Positions 8,093 through 17,875 of a stretch of 64,000 nucleotides of DNA are shown here, in pieces; position 1 is the first letter of the stretch, and the number at the start of each line of letters is the position of its first letter. Below the pieces are notes generated by a model, which saw nothing but the letters and a program-made list of their open reading frames with translations, searched no databases and had not been told where the DNA came from. The stretch comes from Candidatus Zhuqueibacterota bacterium. GTDB lineage: Bacteria; Zhuqueibacterota; Zhuqueibacteria; Residuimicrobiales; Oceaniaggregativiventaceae. The stretch covers positions 1-64,000 of the forward strand of contig WJME01000272.1 in the NCBI GenBank assembly GCA_014728115.1. Reading direction: 5' to 3'. A program made the translations under genes and the position numbers.

Positions 8093-9964
8093 TTATGGGG
8101 TTTGGCTAAATGAACGCTCTTCCAGAGAGCAGAGATCCTGCCATTGCTTATTCATCGAATTTGCAAGATAATGATCCTGGCCGGCCACAAAAAGGGCATA
8201 GGGACCGAGTGTATCGAGTTCCAGCAAAAGATGATGATGATCGATCGTAAAATCAAAAGGCCGAGGTCCGGTTTTATCGAGTTTGGCAAGACTGTTTAGA
8301 TCAAGCCACTCTGGCAGTGCAATGGACAGCGACACGGCCTGCTTTTCCTGCCATTCATAGGCTGTGTCATCGATACGATAATCTAGGTTCACCACAATCA
8401 CGGTGAGCCGCTCCGGACTCAACAACAATGCGATATCGACATCTTCTGGTGCCTTGACCTCTGCCTGAAACGGATCTGCTTTTAACCAATCATTACGACA
8501 GAGAGACATAATCCTTCCCCAGTATTGCATTTCAGGGGCCAAATCCGGATATTTTTGAGCGACGGATTGCTTAAAGGTAAACCAGAGAATTCCTTTTGCA
8601 CCGCGCCCGATATTAAAAAGCAGCTGGGCAGCCATCTCATCCGTCGTGGGTACAGGCCGGTTGGGGCGCTCATCCCAATCAAAAATTCCCTGAGTCCAGA
8701 CCCAGATCGGTTTGGGTTCAGATGCATTCTTGAGATCCCGCGTATAATAAGCCGTTTCTTCCAGACGCGTTCCATACCTAAAAGGCCATTTGCTCGAAGA
8801 CGGAGCCGTGACCGAATAATGATCCTGACACGGAATATCCGGCAGCCCCGCATACTCGAAAAACTTTACGTTGCGGCACAGGGTGATAAAAGTTGGTTTG
8901 GTCTTGTTATATTTGCGGGTCATCTGTTCGGCAGCGAGCATCATCTGAGGCGTAAACGTCCAGTCCGGTTCATCCTGAATCATCCAGCACGCGACAGCCG
9001 GATGAGAACCCAGGTCGCGCAATACATCGACATCGGGCAATACACCGGTGTGTACCATGGTTCGGAAGCCATATTTCTCTGCATCCGAAGAATAAAAGGG
9101 ATCCCGGGATGATCCCCCTTTGACGATGGTATCGATATGATGTTGACGTGCCAATTCATAGTGTTCCGGATCAGCGCCCCAGGTTCCGATGGGAAAATAA
9201 TCAGGAAAAATCCGGCGATGCGTCCATACTGTACGCCCAGATCCCGGGGTATTAAAGTCGAGATCGATCCCGACAAAAAGCATTTCTGCCAGAGGTAACG
9301 CATCTTTTAAACGGACCTGTGCAATGACATGTCCGTTTTCGGCAACAAAAGAGGACGACCAGTTCTGATCCAGCACCTCACCGGGTTCTATATAGATATC
9401 ACCTGGCACACATCTCATTGCCGCCCGGCTCTTTAGGTGCAGGGTGATGTTTTTCCGACTGCTGTCAATAACCACAGCGCTGACCCATACAGAATCGGAC
9501 TGCAACGTGGTTCGGATTCCGGCTGCAGGTCGCCAGGAACGGTCGATCAAAACGAATTCAAAAGGCTGCCCTCTGGAAAAAGACTTTGAAACCGCACTGA
9601 TCTCTGCCACTCCCGTTTGTCCCGGTGCCAGCCGATTCTCGGAAAATCGATCCCAGGCCACATCACCGGCCAGACGAAAAGAGGGTCCATCCTGGCGATT
9701 GACCATCCAATGCCGCAACCTCACCTCTTTGTCGCTGATATTGCGAAAATAGGCATATATCATTCCGCCATGATTTACCCGTTCATTCTCGGGCTCAAAG
9801 ACATGCTCTGTTTCCCACACGGCAGGACGAAAAGAAATCGCAATGATTTCCAGGGAAGGATCCGGAATTTCACGGATCTGTGCCAGGGTCAATCCATTGA
9901 TGGCAAAAGCCATAGTGAATAAGGCTATGCAGCGCCAGCGCTCAGTCACTCTTTTGGGATTCAT
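8093..9964 (-). CDS. Secreted glycoside-hydrolase-like protein
   Basis: A 623-residue protein with a signal peptide (about 1-29, ending T-L-A-Q). Two beta-rich domains occupy roughly residues 30-240. A TIM-barrel-like region follows (about 245-510) with strands PIGTWGAD, FRTMVHTG, WMIQDEPDWT, KPIWVWTQG and GILWFTFKQS. The DEP motif at the end of the fourth strand is typical of the acid/base position in clan GH-A hydrolases, and the WTQG strand is in the expected later position. The C-terminus is a small beta-sandwich. The family cannot be fixed by eye. Its ATG lies inside the end of the upstream 144-residue gene (23-bp overlap), with GGAG at the right spacing, so the two are coupled. Confidence 0.8.
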   Translation of the reverse strand: MNPKRVTERWRCIALFTMAFAINGLTLAQIREIPDPSLEIIAISFRPAVWETEHVFEPENERVNHGGMIYAYFRNISDKEVRLRHWMVNRQDGPSFRLAGDVAWDRFSENRLAPGQTGVAEISAVSKSFSRGQPFEFVLIDRSWRPAAGIRTTLQSDSVWVSAVVIDSSRKNITLHLKSRAAMRCVPGDIYIEPGEVLDQNWSSSFVAENGHVIAQVRLKDALPLAEMLFVGIDLDFNTPGSGRTVWTHRRIFPDYFPIGTWGADPEHYELARQHHIDTIVKGGSSRDPFYSSDAEKYGFRTMVHTGVLPDVDVLRDLGSHPAVACWMIQDEPDWTFTPQMMLAAEQMTRKYNKTKPTFITLCRNVKFFEYAGLPDIPCQDHYSVTAPSSSKWPFRYGTRLEETAYYTRDLKNASEPKPIWVWTQGIFDWDERPNRPVPTTDEMAAQLLFNIGRGAKGILWFTFKQSVAQKYPDLAPEMQYWGRIMSLCRNDWLKADPFQAEVKAPEDVDIALLLSPERLTVIVVNLDYRIDDTAYEWQEKQAVSLSIALPEWLDLNSLAKLDKTGPRPFDFTIDHHHLLLELDTLGPYALFVAGQDHYLANSMNKQWQDLCSLEERSFSQTP

Positions 9965-10376
9965 GAATTTGCTCCGCGAGTTTATCCAGCGGTTGATCGA
10001 ACTGGTTTAGCATTTCCTGCAGATCAGCGATTCGTTGTATGATCTGATCAAGCAGCTCTTGTAATTGTTGTCGGGATTGCGGCTCGACAATCGGTGACTG
10101 GCGCAGGATATGTTCCAGCACCAGAGTAAGCCAATCTATGACGCTCTTTTGTTCAGTGACCTGTATTGCCCTGGAAAACTTTTCTCTGATCAGATCGATA
10201 TGACCGCTATCGACCTTGAGAATCTGAGCCAGTTCATCATCCTGCCAAGCCTCTCTGGCTGCCTGCTGAAGCAGATGCACGGTCTCGAGCATGAATCGAT
10301 TCTGATCAGCATTCTGATTCAATTCTTTGTATGGTTTTTTATACAATTCTGCGGCCAGCCATCTGTCGGTTTTCAT
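9942..10376 (-). CDS. Helical hypothetical protein
   Basis: 144 residues, almost entirely helical by composition and rich in Gln, Glu and Leu, without a signal peptide or membrane segment. The C-terminal third (LQELLDQIIQRIADLQEML and on) has a heptad pattern that suggests a coiled coil. The start at 10376 has a strong ribosome site (AGGAAGGTGA). It is preceded by a HAD phosphatase gene 13 bp upstream and overlaps the secreted glycosidase-like gene downstream, so it belongs to a transcript of unrelated-looking genes. I do not recognise a family. Confidence 0.65.
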   Translation of the reverse strand: MKTDRWLAAELYKKPYKELNQNADQNRFMLETVHLLQQAAREAWQDDELAQILKVDSGHIDLIREKFSRAIQVTEQKSVIDWLTLVLEHILRQSPIVEPQSRQQLQELLDQIIQRIADLQEMLNQFDQPLDKLAEQIHESQKSD

Positions 10377-10389
10377 TCACCTTCCTCAT

Positions 10390-11076
10390 TTAAGAATTGG
10401 AACTATTGGGCACGGATAACAGGTCTAACACCTCTTCGATCCTTTGCAACCGAATACTGCTTTTCGGAAAATCCAGTTTTTCAGTCATCTGGGTAGGCAA
10501 AATCACACAGTGCATGCCTGCCCGTTCTGCGGCCAGAGCCCCTCTTGGAGAGTCTTCGATTACCAGACATTGGCCTGGCGAACGCCGGGCCATCTTTGCG
10601 GCGCTGAGATAAGGTTCAGGTGAAGGTTTGGTTTCAGAGATATCATCGCTGGTCAGGACAAAGTCGAAAAACGACAATAAACCGGTTTCTGCGTGAATGA
10701 TATCGAATGTCTTGCGTTTACTGCTGGTTACGATGGCCATATGGTAATGCTGTGAGAGCTGCTCCAGTGTTTCCTTGACTCCACGCATCGGCGCAATACC
10801 CTGCAAAAGCCTTTGCATATAAAGTTCATCGCGGTGCGCTTGCAGTTCTTTCCACTCGGCTTTGATGATTTCTTTTTCCAGCAACATCTGAAAGATGCTC
10901 TTTCCCATTCCCAGAGAATGGTGAATAAAATCCTCAAGACGCAATTCATACGTGTATTCCAACAAGACGCTTTTCAAGGCTTCGTAATAGAGATATTCTG
11001 TATCGACGAGTATTCCATCGTTATCCCAAAAGAGTGTATCGACGTCTGATAAATCCAGTCGAGTGTCACGTTCCAA
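10390..11076 (-). CDS. HAD-superfamily hydrolase (beta-phosphoglucomutase-like)
   Basis: 228 residues with all four HAD motifs. Motif I is DNDGILVDTE near the N-terminus (nucleophile and general acid Asp). A four-helix cap follows, then motif II in MAIVTSSKRK, the Lys of motif III in TKPSPEPYL, and motif IV in CLVIEDSPRGALAAERAGM. The cap type and motifs match the subfamily that holds beta-phosphoglucomutases and sugar-phosphate phosphatases; the substrate is probably a phosphorylated sugar or related metabolite. No ATG fits; the start is TTG at 11076, preceded by AAGGA at 7 bp. The gene ends 13 bp before the next one, suggesting cotranscription. Confidence 0.9.
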   Translation of the reverse strand: MERDTRLDLSDVDTLFWDNDGILVDTEYLYYEALKSVLLEYTYELRLEDFIHHSLGMGKSIFQMLLEKEIIKAEWKELQAHRDELYMQRLLQGIAPMRGVKETLEQLSQHYHMAIVTSSKRKTFDIIHAETGLLSFFDFVLTSDDISETKPSPEPYLSAAKMARRSPGQCLVIEDSPRGALAAERAGMHCVILPTQMTEKLDFPKSSIRLQRIEEVLDLLSVPNSSNS

Positions 11077-11114
11077 ATCATATTCCTTATTCGTTAAATA
11101 AAGGGTGCTGCGAA

Positions 11115-12182
11115 TTATATTTTTTTCAAGACAACCAGTGAGAGATCATCATAGTAGGAAAAATCTCCCATAAATTTTTGAACAGCCTGGACGACTGATT
11201 GTCCGATATTTTCAGCGGATTGTTTTTCAAGATCTGTTAGCAATGCATATAACCGTTCCTCACCAAAAAAATTCCCGTCCCTGTTTCTGGCTTCAGTGAG
11301 ACCATCGGAAAAAGCCACCAGTACCTGGCCGGGCTGCAACTCGACGGTCTGCAAATCATACTCGCTGTCGCCGTTCAGTCCAAACGCAGGATTTCCATTC
11401 GGCAATACCGAGAGCCCCTTTGGCCTCCACACCAGGGGCGGCAGATGCCCGGCATTGATCAGCGATATCTTTGTTGATTTTTTTTTGAGAGAAAAACAGA
11501 CCAGACTGGCAAAGCGGTTGCGAAGGCCATTGCGGATAAATATGCTATTGACTTGTTTGGCCAGGAGGGGAAGAGAATCAATGATCGGCGCAAGGGCATG
11601 CAATGTGGCCTGCAGTTTGGCCATCACCAGCGCTGCGCCCAACCCTTTTCCGGCAACATCGCCTATGGAAATCACGTGCTGCTCCGGATTCAAAGGGATA
11701 GAATCCACCAGGTCACCCCCAACTTGACGTGCCGGACGTGTATAGAGCCAAATATCCCATCCTTCAAATTGCGGGCTGGACTCTGGTTTGAGTGCATTCT
11801 GAACGGCGGCGCCGGTTTGTAGTTCTCTGATGGCAAGAAGCTTGTCTTTGAGTTCCAGCATCAGAACAAAGATCAGCAAAGCGACACCAAACCGGGGTTC
11901 GGTGTTTAAGTTATTGGCCGAACAGCTGATGATGAAACCGACGAGAAATAAAAGACGACGAACCGGCGTCAGCTTGAAAAAGAGGCTCTTCAATAGCCAC
12001 CAAACCAGAATAAACGCCCGGCGAATTCGATTCGTGCGGGTAAGGTGTTCCCGTTCTTCATTGCTGAGATAGAACCGATAAAAGTCGTGCAGATCCTGTT
12101 TCAGGGTGCGCTTGAACTCGACCTGCTTAACATCTTGTTTAATCGTGCCCAGAATTGAATTGGGATCTTTTTCCATATTCAC
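11115..12182 (-). CDS. Membrane-anchored SpoIIE/RsbU-type serine phosphatase
   Basis: 355 residues. The N-terminal 125 residues contain charged helices and two hydrophobic segments (about 45-62 and 72-105). The rest is a PP2C-like SpoIIE domain with [12 protein letters not shown], the metal-binding [31 protein letters not shown] and [20 protein letters not shown]. Such enzymes remove phosphate from anti-sigma-factor antagonists in partner-switching stress regulation; no partner (STAS protein, RsbW kinase) is encoded in the window. The start is GTG at 12182, overlapping the end of the endonuclease IV gene by 4 bp, or ATG at 12176. Cotranscription with the DNA-repair gene is therefore likely. 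Confidence 0.92.
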   Translation of the reverse strand: MNMEKDPNSILGTIKQDVKQVEFKRTLKQDLHDFYRFYLSNEEREHLTRTNRIRRAFILVWWLLKSLFFKLTPVRRLLFLVGFIISCSANNLNTEPRFGVALLIFVLMLELKDKLLAIRELQTGAAVQNALKPESSPQFEGWDIWLYTRPARQVGGDLVDSIPLNPEQHVISIGDVAGKGLGAALVMAKLQATLHALAPIIDSLPLLAKQVNSIFIRNGLRNRFASLVCFSLKKKSTKISLINAGHLPPLVWRPKGLSVLPNGNPAFGLNGDSEYDLQTVELQPGQVLVAFSDGLTEARNRDGNFFGEERLYALLTDLEKQSAENIGQSVVQAVQKFMGDFSYYDDLSLVVLKKI

Positions 12183-13024
12183 ACTTTGGATTCAAAACCC
12201 TTTAGTAATTTGATTTCTTTAGGCCAGCGCTCTGGCATCGGTGTTTCGAGAATGAGAGGGATCGATTCGAGCCGCGAATCCTGCATGACCATTTTGAATG
12301 TTAAAAGCCCTAGAGTGCCCTCTCCCAGAGGCGCATGACGATCGACGCGGCTGTTGAATTGGGATTTACAGTCATTGAGATGCATACCGGACAAGTAGGT
12401 ATATCCAACGATACGATCAAACATGGAGAAGGTTTCCTCAAAGCTTTGCATATCTGTGATATCATACCCCGCAGCAAACATATGGCAGGTATCGAGACAT
12501 ACCCCCACCCGCTCTTTGATCTCTATTTGTTCGATGATTTCTGCCAGATGCTCAAACCGGTATCCCACATTGTTGCCCTGACCGGCAGTGTTTTCGATCA
12601 CGGCTTTAACGAATCCGGTCTGTTGTAACGCCAGATTGATAGACTCGGCGATACGAGCCAGACAGTCTTTTTCATCGAGTTGCCCTAAATGGCTACCGGG
12701 ATGAAAATTGAGTTTTGTCAGTCCCAGTTGTTCACAGCGAATCATTTCATCGAGAAATGCCTGACGTGACTTTTCCAGTCCATTCTGCTCAGGATGCCCG
12801 AGGTTGATCAAATAACTGTCATGTACCAGCACATCATCCGGTTCAAAATTGGATTGTTTACAGTTTTCCCTAAAGGCCAGAATCGATTCATCTGTCAGCG
12901 CGGCCGCCCGCCATTGCCGTTGATTCTTGGTAAACATGCCGAATGCAGTTGCCCCAATATCGCGGGCATTGAGGGGTGCGTTTTCTACTCCTCCGGCGAT
13001 ACTGACATGTGCTCCTACTTTCAC
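12179..13024 (-). CDS. nfo: Endonuclease IV (AP endonuclease)
   Basis: About 281 residues. Endonuclease IV cuts DNA 5' to abasic sites in base-excision repair and uses three zinc ions held in an AP-endonuclease TIM barrel. Family signatures are clear: GAHVSIAGG at the start, [58 protein letters not shown] (His and Asp zinc ligands), and the closing LILETPMP. The preferred start is GTG at 13024, which puts [12 protein letters not shown] at the N-terminus as in the family and follows AGGAG at 7 bp; the longer reading from 13048 adds eight unlikely residues. It is the first gene of a pair with the phosphatase. Confidence 0.95.
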   Translation of the reverse strand: MKVGAHVSIAGGVENAPLNARDIGATAFGMFTKNQRQWRAAALTDESILAFRENCKQSNFEPDDVLVHDSYLINLGHPEQNGLEKSRQAFLDEMIRCEQLGLTKLNFHPGSHLGQLDEKDCLARIAESINLALQQTGFVKAVIENTAGQGNNVGYRFEHLAEIIEQIEIKERVGVCLDTCHMFAAGYDITDMQSFEETFSMFDRIVGYTYLSGMHLNDCKSQFNSRVDRHAPLGEGTLGLLTFKMVMQDSRLESIPLILETPMPERWPKEIKLLKGFESKV

Positions 13025-13109
13025 TCTTGCACTCCTAATATAAAACAAAATCTGTGTAAATCAAGACCTGGCCATTGGCAGTGGAATCCTGTTGCAGACA
13101 TTCATTCCT

Positions 13110-14009
13110 TCAGCCAATATTTTGCCAATAAAACAGCGCAATGGCACCAAACATAAGCAAACCGGCGCTCAATCGCAGTAAAAAAATCCGGTGACCCGTG
13201 TCGGTTTCGATATGAACGAATCCCAGATTAGAGACAATCGAGCCCATGACGATGGAAATGACGCCTCTGCTGGCCTGCACAATCCCCCCGAACACGACAC
13301 CGATGGCTCCGAAACAGGAATACAAAAAGAACATGGCCAAAAACCACATGACCGCAAAAGGGAAAGCGATGCGCCACTCTCCTTTTTGGGGTTTTGGAAT
13401 AAACAGTTTGAGGATCAACCCGATCATGCCACAGATCAAAAACGCGAGACACGAAGAAAACATTGAGGCATGTGCCAATCCCAAATAATCGAACTCTAAC
13501 ACAACGGTCCGGATACTAATATCGGCGATGGAATAGTGAGCACAAGCCAAAAGGATCCATAGCCAGGCAACTGGCTTTAACCGCCCACCGGTTTCAGACA
13601 ATAGCCAGGCAGCTGTCAGGCTGAAAAAGACAGCCACAAATTGCCAAAACGTAAAACTCTGACCGCGGAACAAAAGCCCGATGATCACCAGAATGAGAAT
13701 TTTCAGTCCGAGCAATGGTGCAACCCTCGAAGCATCGGAGGTTTGCAAGGCAAGAAAAAGAAACAATTGCCCCATCAAATAAAAGCCAACCGCTGCAGCC
13801 AGAGGACCGGCTAATTCATTCCAGGCGGGCCATTGGTCAGGAAGCAGCAAAAAGAATCCGACAAAGGCAAAACTGCCCATCCAGATATGGGATAATGCCA
13901 ATAAATTCAGACTGCGGTCAGGAAAACGTCTCGAATAGCGTTTACCAAACAGATAAGAAATACTTTGTGCCGTGGCAGCAGCAAACCCCATCAAGACGCC
14001 AAATAACAT
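13110..14009 (-). CDS. EamA/DMT-family transporter
   Basis: 299 residues with about ten hydrophobic segments and two internally related halves, the hallmark of the drug/metabolite transporter superfamily (EamA domains). The first half includes LLGLKILILVIIGLLFRGQS and the second SRGVISIVMGSIVSNLGFVH, which are typical helix-3/4 regions of each half. It sits in the inner membrane and probably exports or imports a small metabolite; the substrate cannot be predicted. It stands alone upstream of nfo, with an 85-bp gap. Confidence 0.85.
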   Translation of the reverse strand: MLFGVLMGFAAATAQSISYLFGKRYSRRFPDRSLNLLALSHIWMGSFAFVGFFLLLPDQWPAWNELAGPLAAAVGFYLMGQLFLFLALQTSDASRVAPLLGLKILILVIIGLLFRGQSFTFWQFVAVFFSLTAAWLLSETGGRLKPVAWLWILLACAHYSIADISIRTVVLEFDYLGLAHASMFSSCLAFLICGMIGLILKLFIPKPQKGEWRIAFPFAVMWFLAMFFLYSCFGAIGVVFGGIVQASRGVISIVMGSIVSNLGFVHIETDTGHRIFLLRLSAGLLMFGAIALFYWQNIG

Positions 14010-14192
14010 TCAATTCCTCTGGTTCGAATGGTCGTTTCATATCAGTGCAATCTTTAAATGAACGAAAAACAGCACAAAATTACAACAACAATCTCTGTGA
14101 TCAGGATATCTCTTGATTTTTTGGTCAAACTATTTAATTTATAAGGTTTGTCATTAATCACCAACACTCGAATAAACAAGAAAGGATAGATC

Positions 14193-14834
14193 ATGAGACC
14201 ACATTCGGTTTTGATCATTGTACTGGCGTTTATGGTCATGGGAATGGGGTGTGAGAACAGCCAGTCCCAGGAAAGTGAATGGATTTCGTTGTTCGATGGC
14301 AAGAGCCTGGACGGCTGGAAAGCCAGCGAAAATAAAGATACCTTTTCAGTCCAGGATGGCAAAATCAAGGTGCACGGCAAACGCAGCCATCTCTTTTATG
14401 TGGGCGAGGTCGAAAATGCAGATTTTAAAAATTTCGAACTCAAGGCCGAGGTCATGACCGAACCGGGCGCCAACTCGGGGATCTATATCCATACCGAATA
14501 CCAGGAAGAGGGCTGGCCGAAAAAAGGCTATGAAGTGCAGGTCAACAATTCTCACTCGGACTGGAAGCGCACCAGCAGTATCTATGATGTGGTAAATATC
14601 AAAGAGGCTCCTGCCAAAGACAATGAATGGTTTACCCAGCATATCATTGTCAAAGGAAATCAGGTGACCGTAATGACCGACGGCAAGACCATTGTCGAGT
14701 ATACAGAGCCCGAGGATGTCAATTTCGAAGGCTGGCCGGGCCGACGACTATCCCATGGCACCATTGCCCTACAGGGCCATGATCCCAAGAGTGTGGTCTA
14801 TTACAAGAATATCAAGATCAAGCCGCTGGACTAA
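14193..14834 (+). CDS. DUF1080 (3-keto-disaccharide hydrolase-like) lipoprotein
   Basis: 213 residues with a lipoprotein signal (lipobox V-M-G-M-G-C, lipidated C20). The rest is a single DUF1080 domain, a concanavalin-like beta-sandwich: WISLFDGKSLDGWKA at the start, then GANSGIYIHTEYQEEGWP, KKGYEVQVNN and the ending H-G-T-I-A-L-Q-G-H-D followed by VVYYKNIKIKPL. Members include glycan-processing enzymes acting on 3-keto-glucosides. The gene has an ordinary ribosome site (AAGAAAGGATAG) and stands alone; downstream lies a repeat element. Another, longer DUF1080 gene occurs at 50.5 kb. Confidence 0.92.
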   Translation: MRPHSVLIIVLAFMVMGMGCENSQSQESEWISLFDGKSLDGWKASENKDTFSVQDGKIKVHGKRSHLFYVGEVENADFKNFELKAEVMTEPGANSGIYIHTEYQEEGWPKKGYEVQVNNSHSDWKRTSSIYDVVNIKEAPAKDNEWFTQHIIVKGNQVTVMTDGKTIVEYTEPEDVNFEGWPGRRLSHGTIALQGHDPKSVVYYKNIKIKPLD

Positions 14835-14935
14835 ATTCTGGAATGCCGCTCGGGATGGTCATCGACAAGCTCACACAAAGTCAGTCGATGTTTCATCCCC
14901 TGCGTCCGCCCGGCGATGTCTTTCCTGCGAAACGA

Positions 14936-15167
14936 GTTGTTGCAGAATAGTATCGGAGCGTCATTCCTGCGAAAGCAGGAATCCAGTGCTGTGGAAAACC
15001 ACATGGAATGAGTAGAGTATGAGGTTCGTAAACGCTCTGGACTGTAATCATCAAGAGTTTGTACATCGCAATAAGGCCGGATGACGTATCATATGTTGTC
15101 TCCGCTCATAGCTATGGATCCCTGCGTCCGCCGGGATGACAGCCAACCGGCTATTTGCAACAGCCTC
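14936..15167. mobile_element. MITE-like repeat element, copy A
   Basis: A 232-bp non-coding element. Its left end reads GTTGTTGCAGAATAG and its right end CTATTTGCAACAGCCT, an imperfect terminal inverted repeat. Inside are a palindrome TTCCTGCGAAAGCAGGAA, a central part with AAGAGTTTGTACATCGCAATA, and a second palindrome CCCTGCGTCCGCCGGGATGA. The element is about 80% alike to copy C at 25346-25579, judged by eye. A further fragment with the same palindromes follows to about 15235. Confidence 0.75.
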
Positions 15168-15240
15168 GTCCGCAGGGATGAGAGTAAGCCAATCAAAAAA
15201 AACGTCATTCCTGCGAAAGCAGGAATCCAGGACTGGGCAA
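15168..15240. repeat. Truncated piece of the same palindromic repeat
   Basis: This stretch repeats the building blocks of the neighbouring element: CGTCCGCAGGGATGA at 15168-15182 and a complete GTCATTCCTGCGAAAGCAGG palindrome beginning near 15203. It lies between the DUF1080 gene and the end of the convergent PD40 gene, so the hairpins could also end transcription from both sides. Confidence 0.6.
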
Positions 15241-15262
15241 AGCCCGGCAAAAAAAATGAGGG

Positions 15263-16237
15263 TCAGGGCCGCAATACCTCTGCCTCGACCCAATAGATAT
15301 CATCATTGCCATTACCCGGTGATTGAAAATGGGCCAGCAGCTGCTCATAGGTTGGCTGGCTGCCCGGGAAGGGCCAGGTATCGGTGCGCCGGCTGGTGAA
15401 AAAGAAAAACCGGCCGTCCGGTGATAAAGCCGGACAATAATCCAGCGCAGGTGTATTGATGGGCGCACCCAGATTTTTGGGTTCGGTCCAGGTATCGGCG
15501 CTATCGCGAAAAGAGATATATAAATCTCCCCCACCCAGATCGCCTTCACGTCCCCAGGTGGAAAAAATTAAAAACGATTCATCCGGCGCGATCAGGGAAT
15601 TGAATTCTCCCCGCTCTGAATTGACCACATTGCCGAGGTTCTCCGGTGCGCCATAGTGATCCCCCTGCCATAAAGCACGATAAATATCCTCTCCGCCAAC
15701 CGTGTTGTCATACTCGGCGGTCCAGTACAAGGTGTAATCGCGGGTCACAGAGGGATAGAATTCATTCGCAGGTGTATTGACCGGCTCTCCTAGATTTACC
15801 GCATCTCCCCATTTTTCGCCGAGCCATTCCATCACCCAGATGTCATAATCCCGGGTCGAATCTGTCGGAGAGGTCAGCCGGTTGGAGACGAAAAAGAAAA
15901 AACGGCCATCAGGAGAGATGAATGGCTCCAGATCGCTATAAATACCGGAAAAGGGCGCCACTTGCGGTCGGGTCCATCCCTCTTTTGTTCGCGTAACGAC
16001 ACATATCGTGCTTTGCTCTCTGGATGCCAGGGTAAAATAAAACGTTTTGCCATCCGGCATCCAGGCCATATCCCGCTCATTCCAGCCGGTGGCCATCCAT
16101 TCATCACCAAAACGCACGGGTTGGTCTTCGACGTGTGTCAGTCCCAGAAACTCGCCCTGGCGCGTGGCATTCTCTTGGTTCTCCGGAGCGCTGCATCCGG
16201 CAATTAGAATCACAATCGACACGATCAAGTATCTCAT
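15263..16237 (-). CDS. PD40 (WD40-like) beta-propeller lipoprotein
   Basis: 324 residues with a lipoprotein signal (L-I-A-G-C, C15) and five or more TolB-type PD40 repeats. Examples are LEPFISPDGRFFFFVSNRLT, FYPSVTRDYTLYWTAEYD, SLIAPDESFLIFSTWGREGD and CPALSPDGRFFFFTSRRTD; the P-D-G-(R/K)-x-(F/I) signature of each blade is plain. It is probably anchored to the outer membrane and binds a protein or glycan; there is no enzymatic motif. It stands alone on the minus strand. Confidence 0.9.
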   Translation of the reverse strand: MRYLIVSIVILIAGCSAPENQENATRQGEFLGLTHVEDQPVRFGDEWMATGWNERDMAWMPDGKTFYFTLASREQSTICVVTRTKEGWTRPQVAPFSGIYSDLEPFISPDGRFFFFVSNRLTSPTDSTRDYDIWVMEWLGEKWGDAVNLGEPVNTPANEFYPSVTRDYTLYWTAEYDNTVGGEDIYRALWQGDHYGAPENLGNVVNSERGEFNSLIAPDESFLIFSTWGREGDLGGGDLYISFRDSADTWTEPKNLGAPINTPALDYCPALSPDGRFFFFTSRRTDTWPFPGSQPTYEQLLAHFQSPGNGNDDIYWVEAEVLRP

Positions 16238-16428
16238 TCTGCCTCCTTGCTACGATTGTCTCTTGAATAAAATCGTCACTTGTAGTTTATTCGCTGTTCC
16301 TTAGTGATCTATGTCATATTCGTGGATCATTCAGATTCTTGCCATGTGGTAAAAATCAGGTTTGTATTCCTCAGCGAGTCTCGCTCTTTTCTCTGGTTCT
16401 GTGCGTTGACCTTGTCTGCAAGCCGCAA

Positions 16429-17310
16429 TCAGATCTCTATCCCAAAGGTAGAGCGCAGGATGAATCCGATCAGAAATGACAAAAACGCTACACCCAGCGA
16501 GAGTCCGGCCATCTCGAAAAAGCGATGTTTAAAACTGAGATCCTTTGCCACGGAAATGTAATAATTGAAAAACGCAATAATACCGATAGCCAGGGTCAGG
16601 GTCGTCGCCAGACACACATAATAGTGATCGAAAATCAGATACGGAGCAATAAGAATCAAAACAGTGATAATATAGGCAAAACCGGTATAGATCGCAGCTG
16701 TGAGCGGATTTTTTCCGTTTTGATCCGATTTGGTCGATAGATACTCTGAAGCTGCCATGGAAAAACTGGCGGCCATGCCAGTGATAAATCCTGTAAGCGC
16801 GATCAAATTGGTGTTCTGTAAAGCCAGGGTCAAGCCTGCCAGCGCCCCGGTGAGTTCGACCAGGGCATCATTGAGTCCCAACACGATAGAGCCGACATAT
16901 TGCAGCCGTTGTTCATCCAGCAACTCAATAAGCTGTAGTTCATGATCATTTTCTTCTTTTTCGATCTCTCTGGCTTTGGGTACATCAGTAAAAATCTCTT
17001 TATAGTTTAATTGTGCGGATTCCTCTCCGCGTTCCATAAGCCTGATCGCAAAGGTAAAGCCGAATAAACGTTCTAAAACGCTATACCAAAAAATCTTGAA
17101 ACGGTCGGGCTGAATCTCTTTGCCGGTATATCGTTTGAGAATTTCATAGTGATTGTGCTCTTCACTGGCAATCTTTTCAAGTACCCGGGCATTTTCCAAA
17201 GATTTCTGTCGTTTCGCCAGTTTTTGATATATATGATATTCCGTAATTTCATTTTCCTGGAACCGCAACAACGCTTGCCAGGTTTTGGGATTCAAACTAT
17301 TCTCTGACAT
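16429..17310 (-). CDS. Ferritin-like domain fused to VIT1/CCC1-type iron transporter
   Basis: About 293 residues. The first 140 are a rubrerythrin/ferritin-like four-helix domain with the metal-binding Glu/His pairs ENEITEYHIY, ASEEHNHYEIL, GEESAQLNY and EEENDHEL. The rest is a five-helix VIT domain (SIVLGLNDALVELTGALAG, GMAASFSMAASEYLSTKSD). This is the membrane-bound-ferritin (MbfA) architecture, which exports or stores ferrous iron or manganese at the membrane. The start chosen is ATG at 17310, preceded by GGGGAAAGGAT; the reading from 17346 adds 12 residues without a ribosome site. It lies alone, divergent from the small exported protein at 17424. Confidence 0.92.
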   Translation of the reverse strand: MSENSLNPKTWQALLRFQENEITEYHIYQKLAKRQKSLENARVLEKIASEEHNHYEILKRYTGKEIQPDRFKIFWYSVLERLFGFTFAIRLMERGEESAQLNYKEIFTDVPKAREIEKEENDHELQLIELLDEQRLQYVGSIVLGLNDALVELTGALAGLTLALQNTNLIALTGFITGMAASFSMAASEYLSTKSDQNGKNPLTAAIYTGFAYIITVLILIAPYLIFDHYYVCLATTLTLAIGIIAFFNYYISVAKDLSFKHRFFEMAGLSLGVAFLSFLIGFILRSTFGIEI

Positions 17311-17423
17311 TTTTATCCTTTCCCCAAAAAGATCTGTTATGGTCAACCGAAAAACAATTCAATTGTTTAGAACCTTTATTTCTGTCATTCATATAAATAA
17401 GAGAGATTTGAGAGGAGATCACA

Positions 17424-17783
17424 ATGTTTCGTTTTGCGACATGTTTTTTTCTTTGTTTCCTTTCCTGCGTCTTTGCAAGTAAGACGCAAATATCAAAACC
17501 GGATCATTTGCGACCAGAGGTTCCGCATCCAGCTTTTCCCGCACCAGAATTACCCAAATTCAAACAGGGTCCTATGAATGTTTTGGATCCGAAAATTTCG
17601 ATTCCGGCAAATCCGGATGTGGACCTTAAAATCACGATCAAAAAGTTGACTCTGGAAATGGATCCACGCATGATTATCCCCTATCCACCGGAACCCAGCC
17701 AAAAACGCTGGAAAAACTCTTTGATATTAACTTTGCCGGATTCACTTTCGACTCGCATTTTCACACCGGATAAAAAGTATTGA
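17424..17783 (+). CDS. Small exported Pro-rich protein, unknown
   Basis: 119 residues with a signal peptide (about 1-18, ending C-V-F-A-S). The mature part is very rich in proline and lysine (HLRPEVPHPAFPAPELPKF) and has no predicted domain. A textbook ribosome site (GAGAGGAGATCACA) precedes the ATG, which supports expression. It begins 113 bp after the divergent iron transporter start, so the two may share regulatory DNA. I do not recognise a family. Confidence 0.65.
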   Translation: MFRFATCFFLCFLSCVFASKTQISKPDHLRPEVPHPAFPAPELPKFKQGPMNVLDPKISIPANPDVDLKITIKKLTLEMDPRMIIPYPPEPSQKRWKNSLILTLPDSLSTRIFTPDKKY

Positions 17784-17875
17784 TTCTATGCACCCGGCCC
17801 AAACCAGCGGATAGACCTATGTACACGAATAGTTTAAGGCTGATCGGGCATGGAATCCAGGTCGCGAAACCGATC

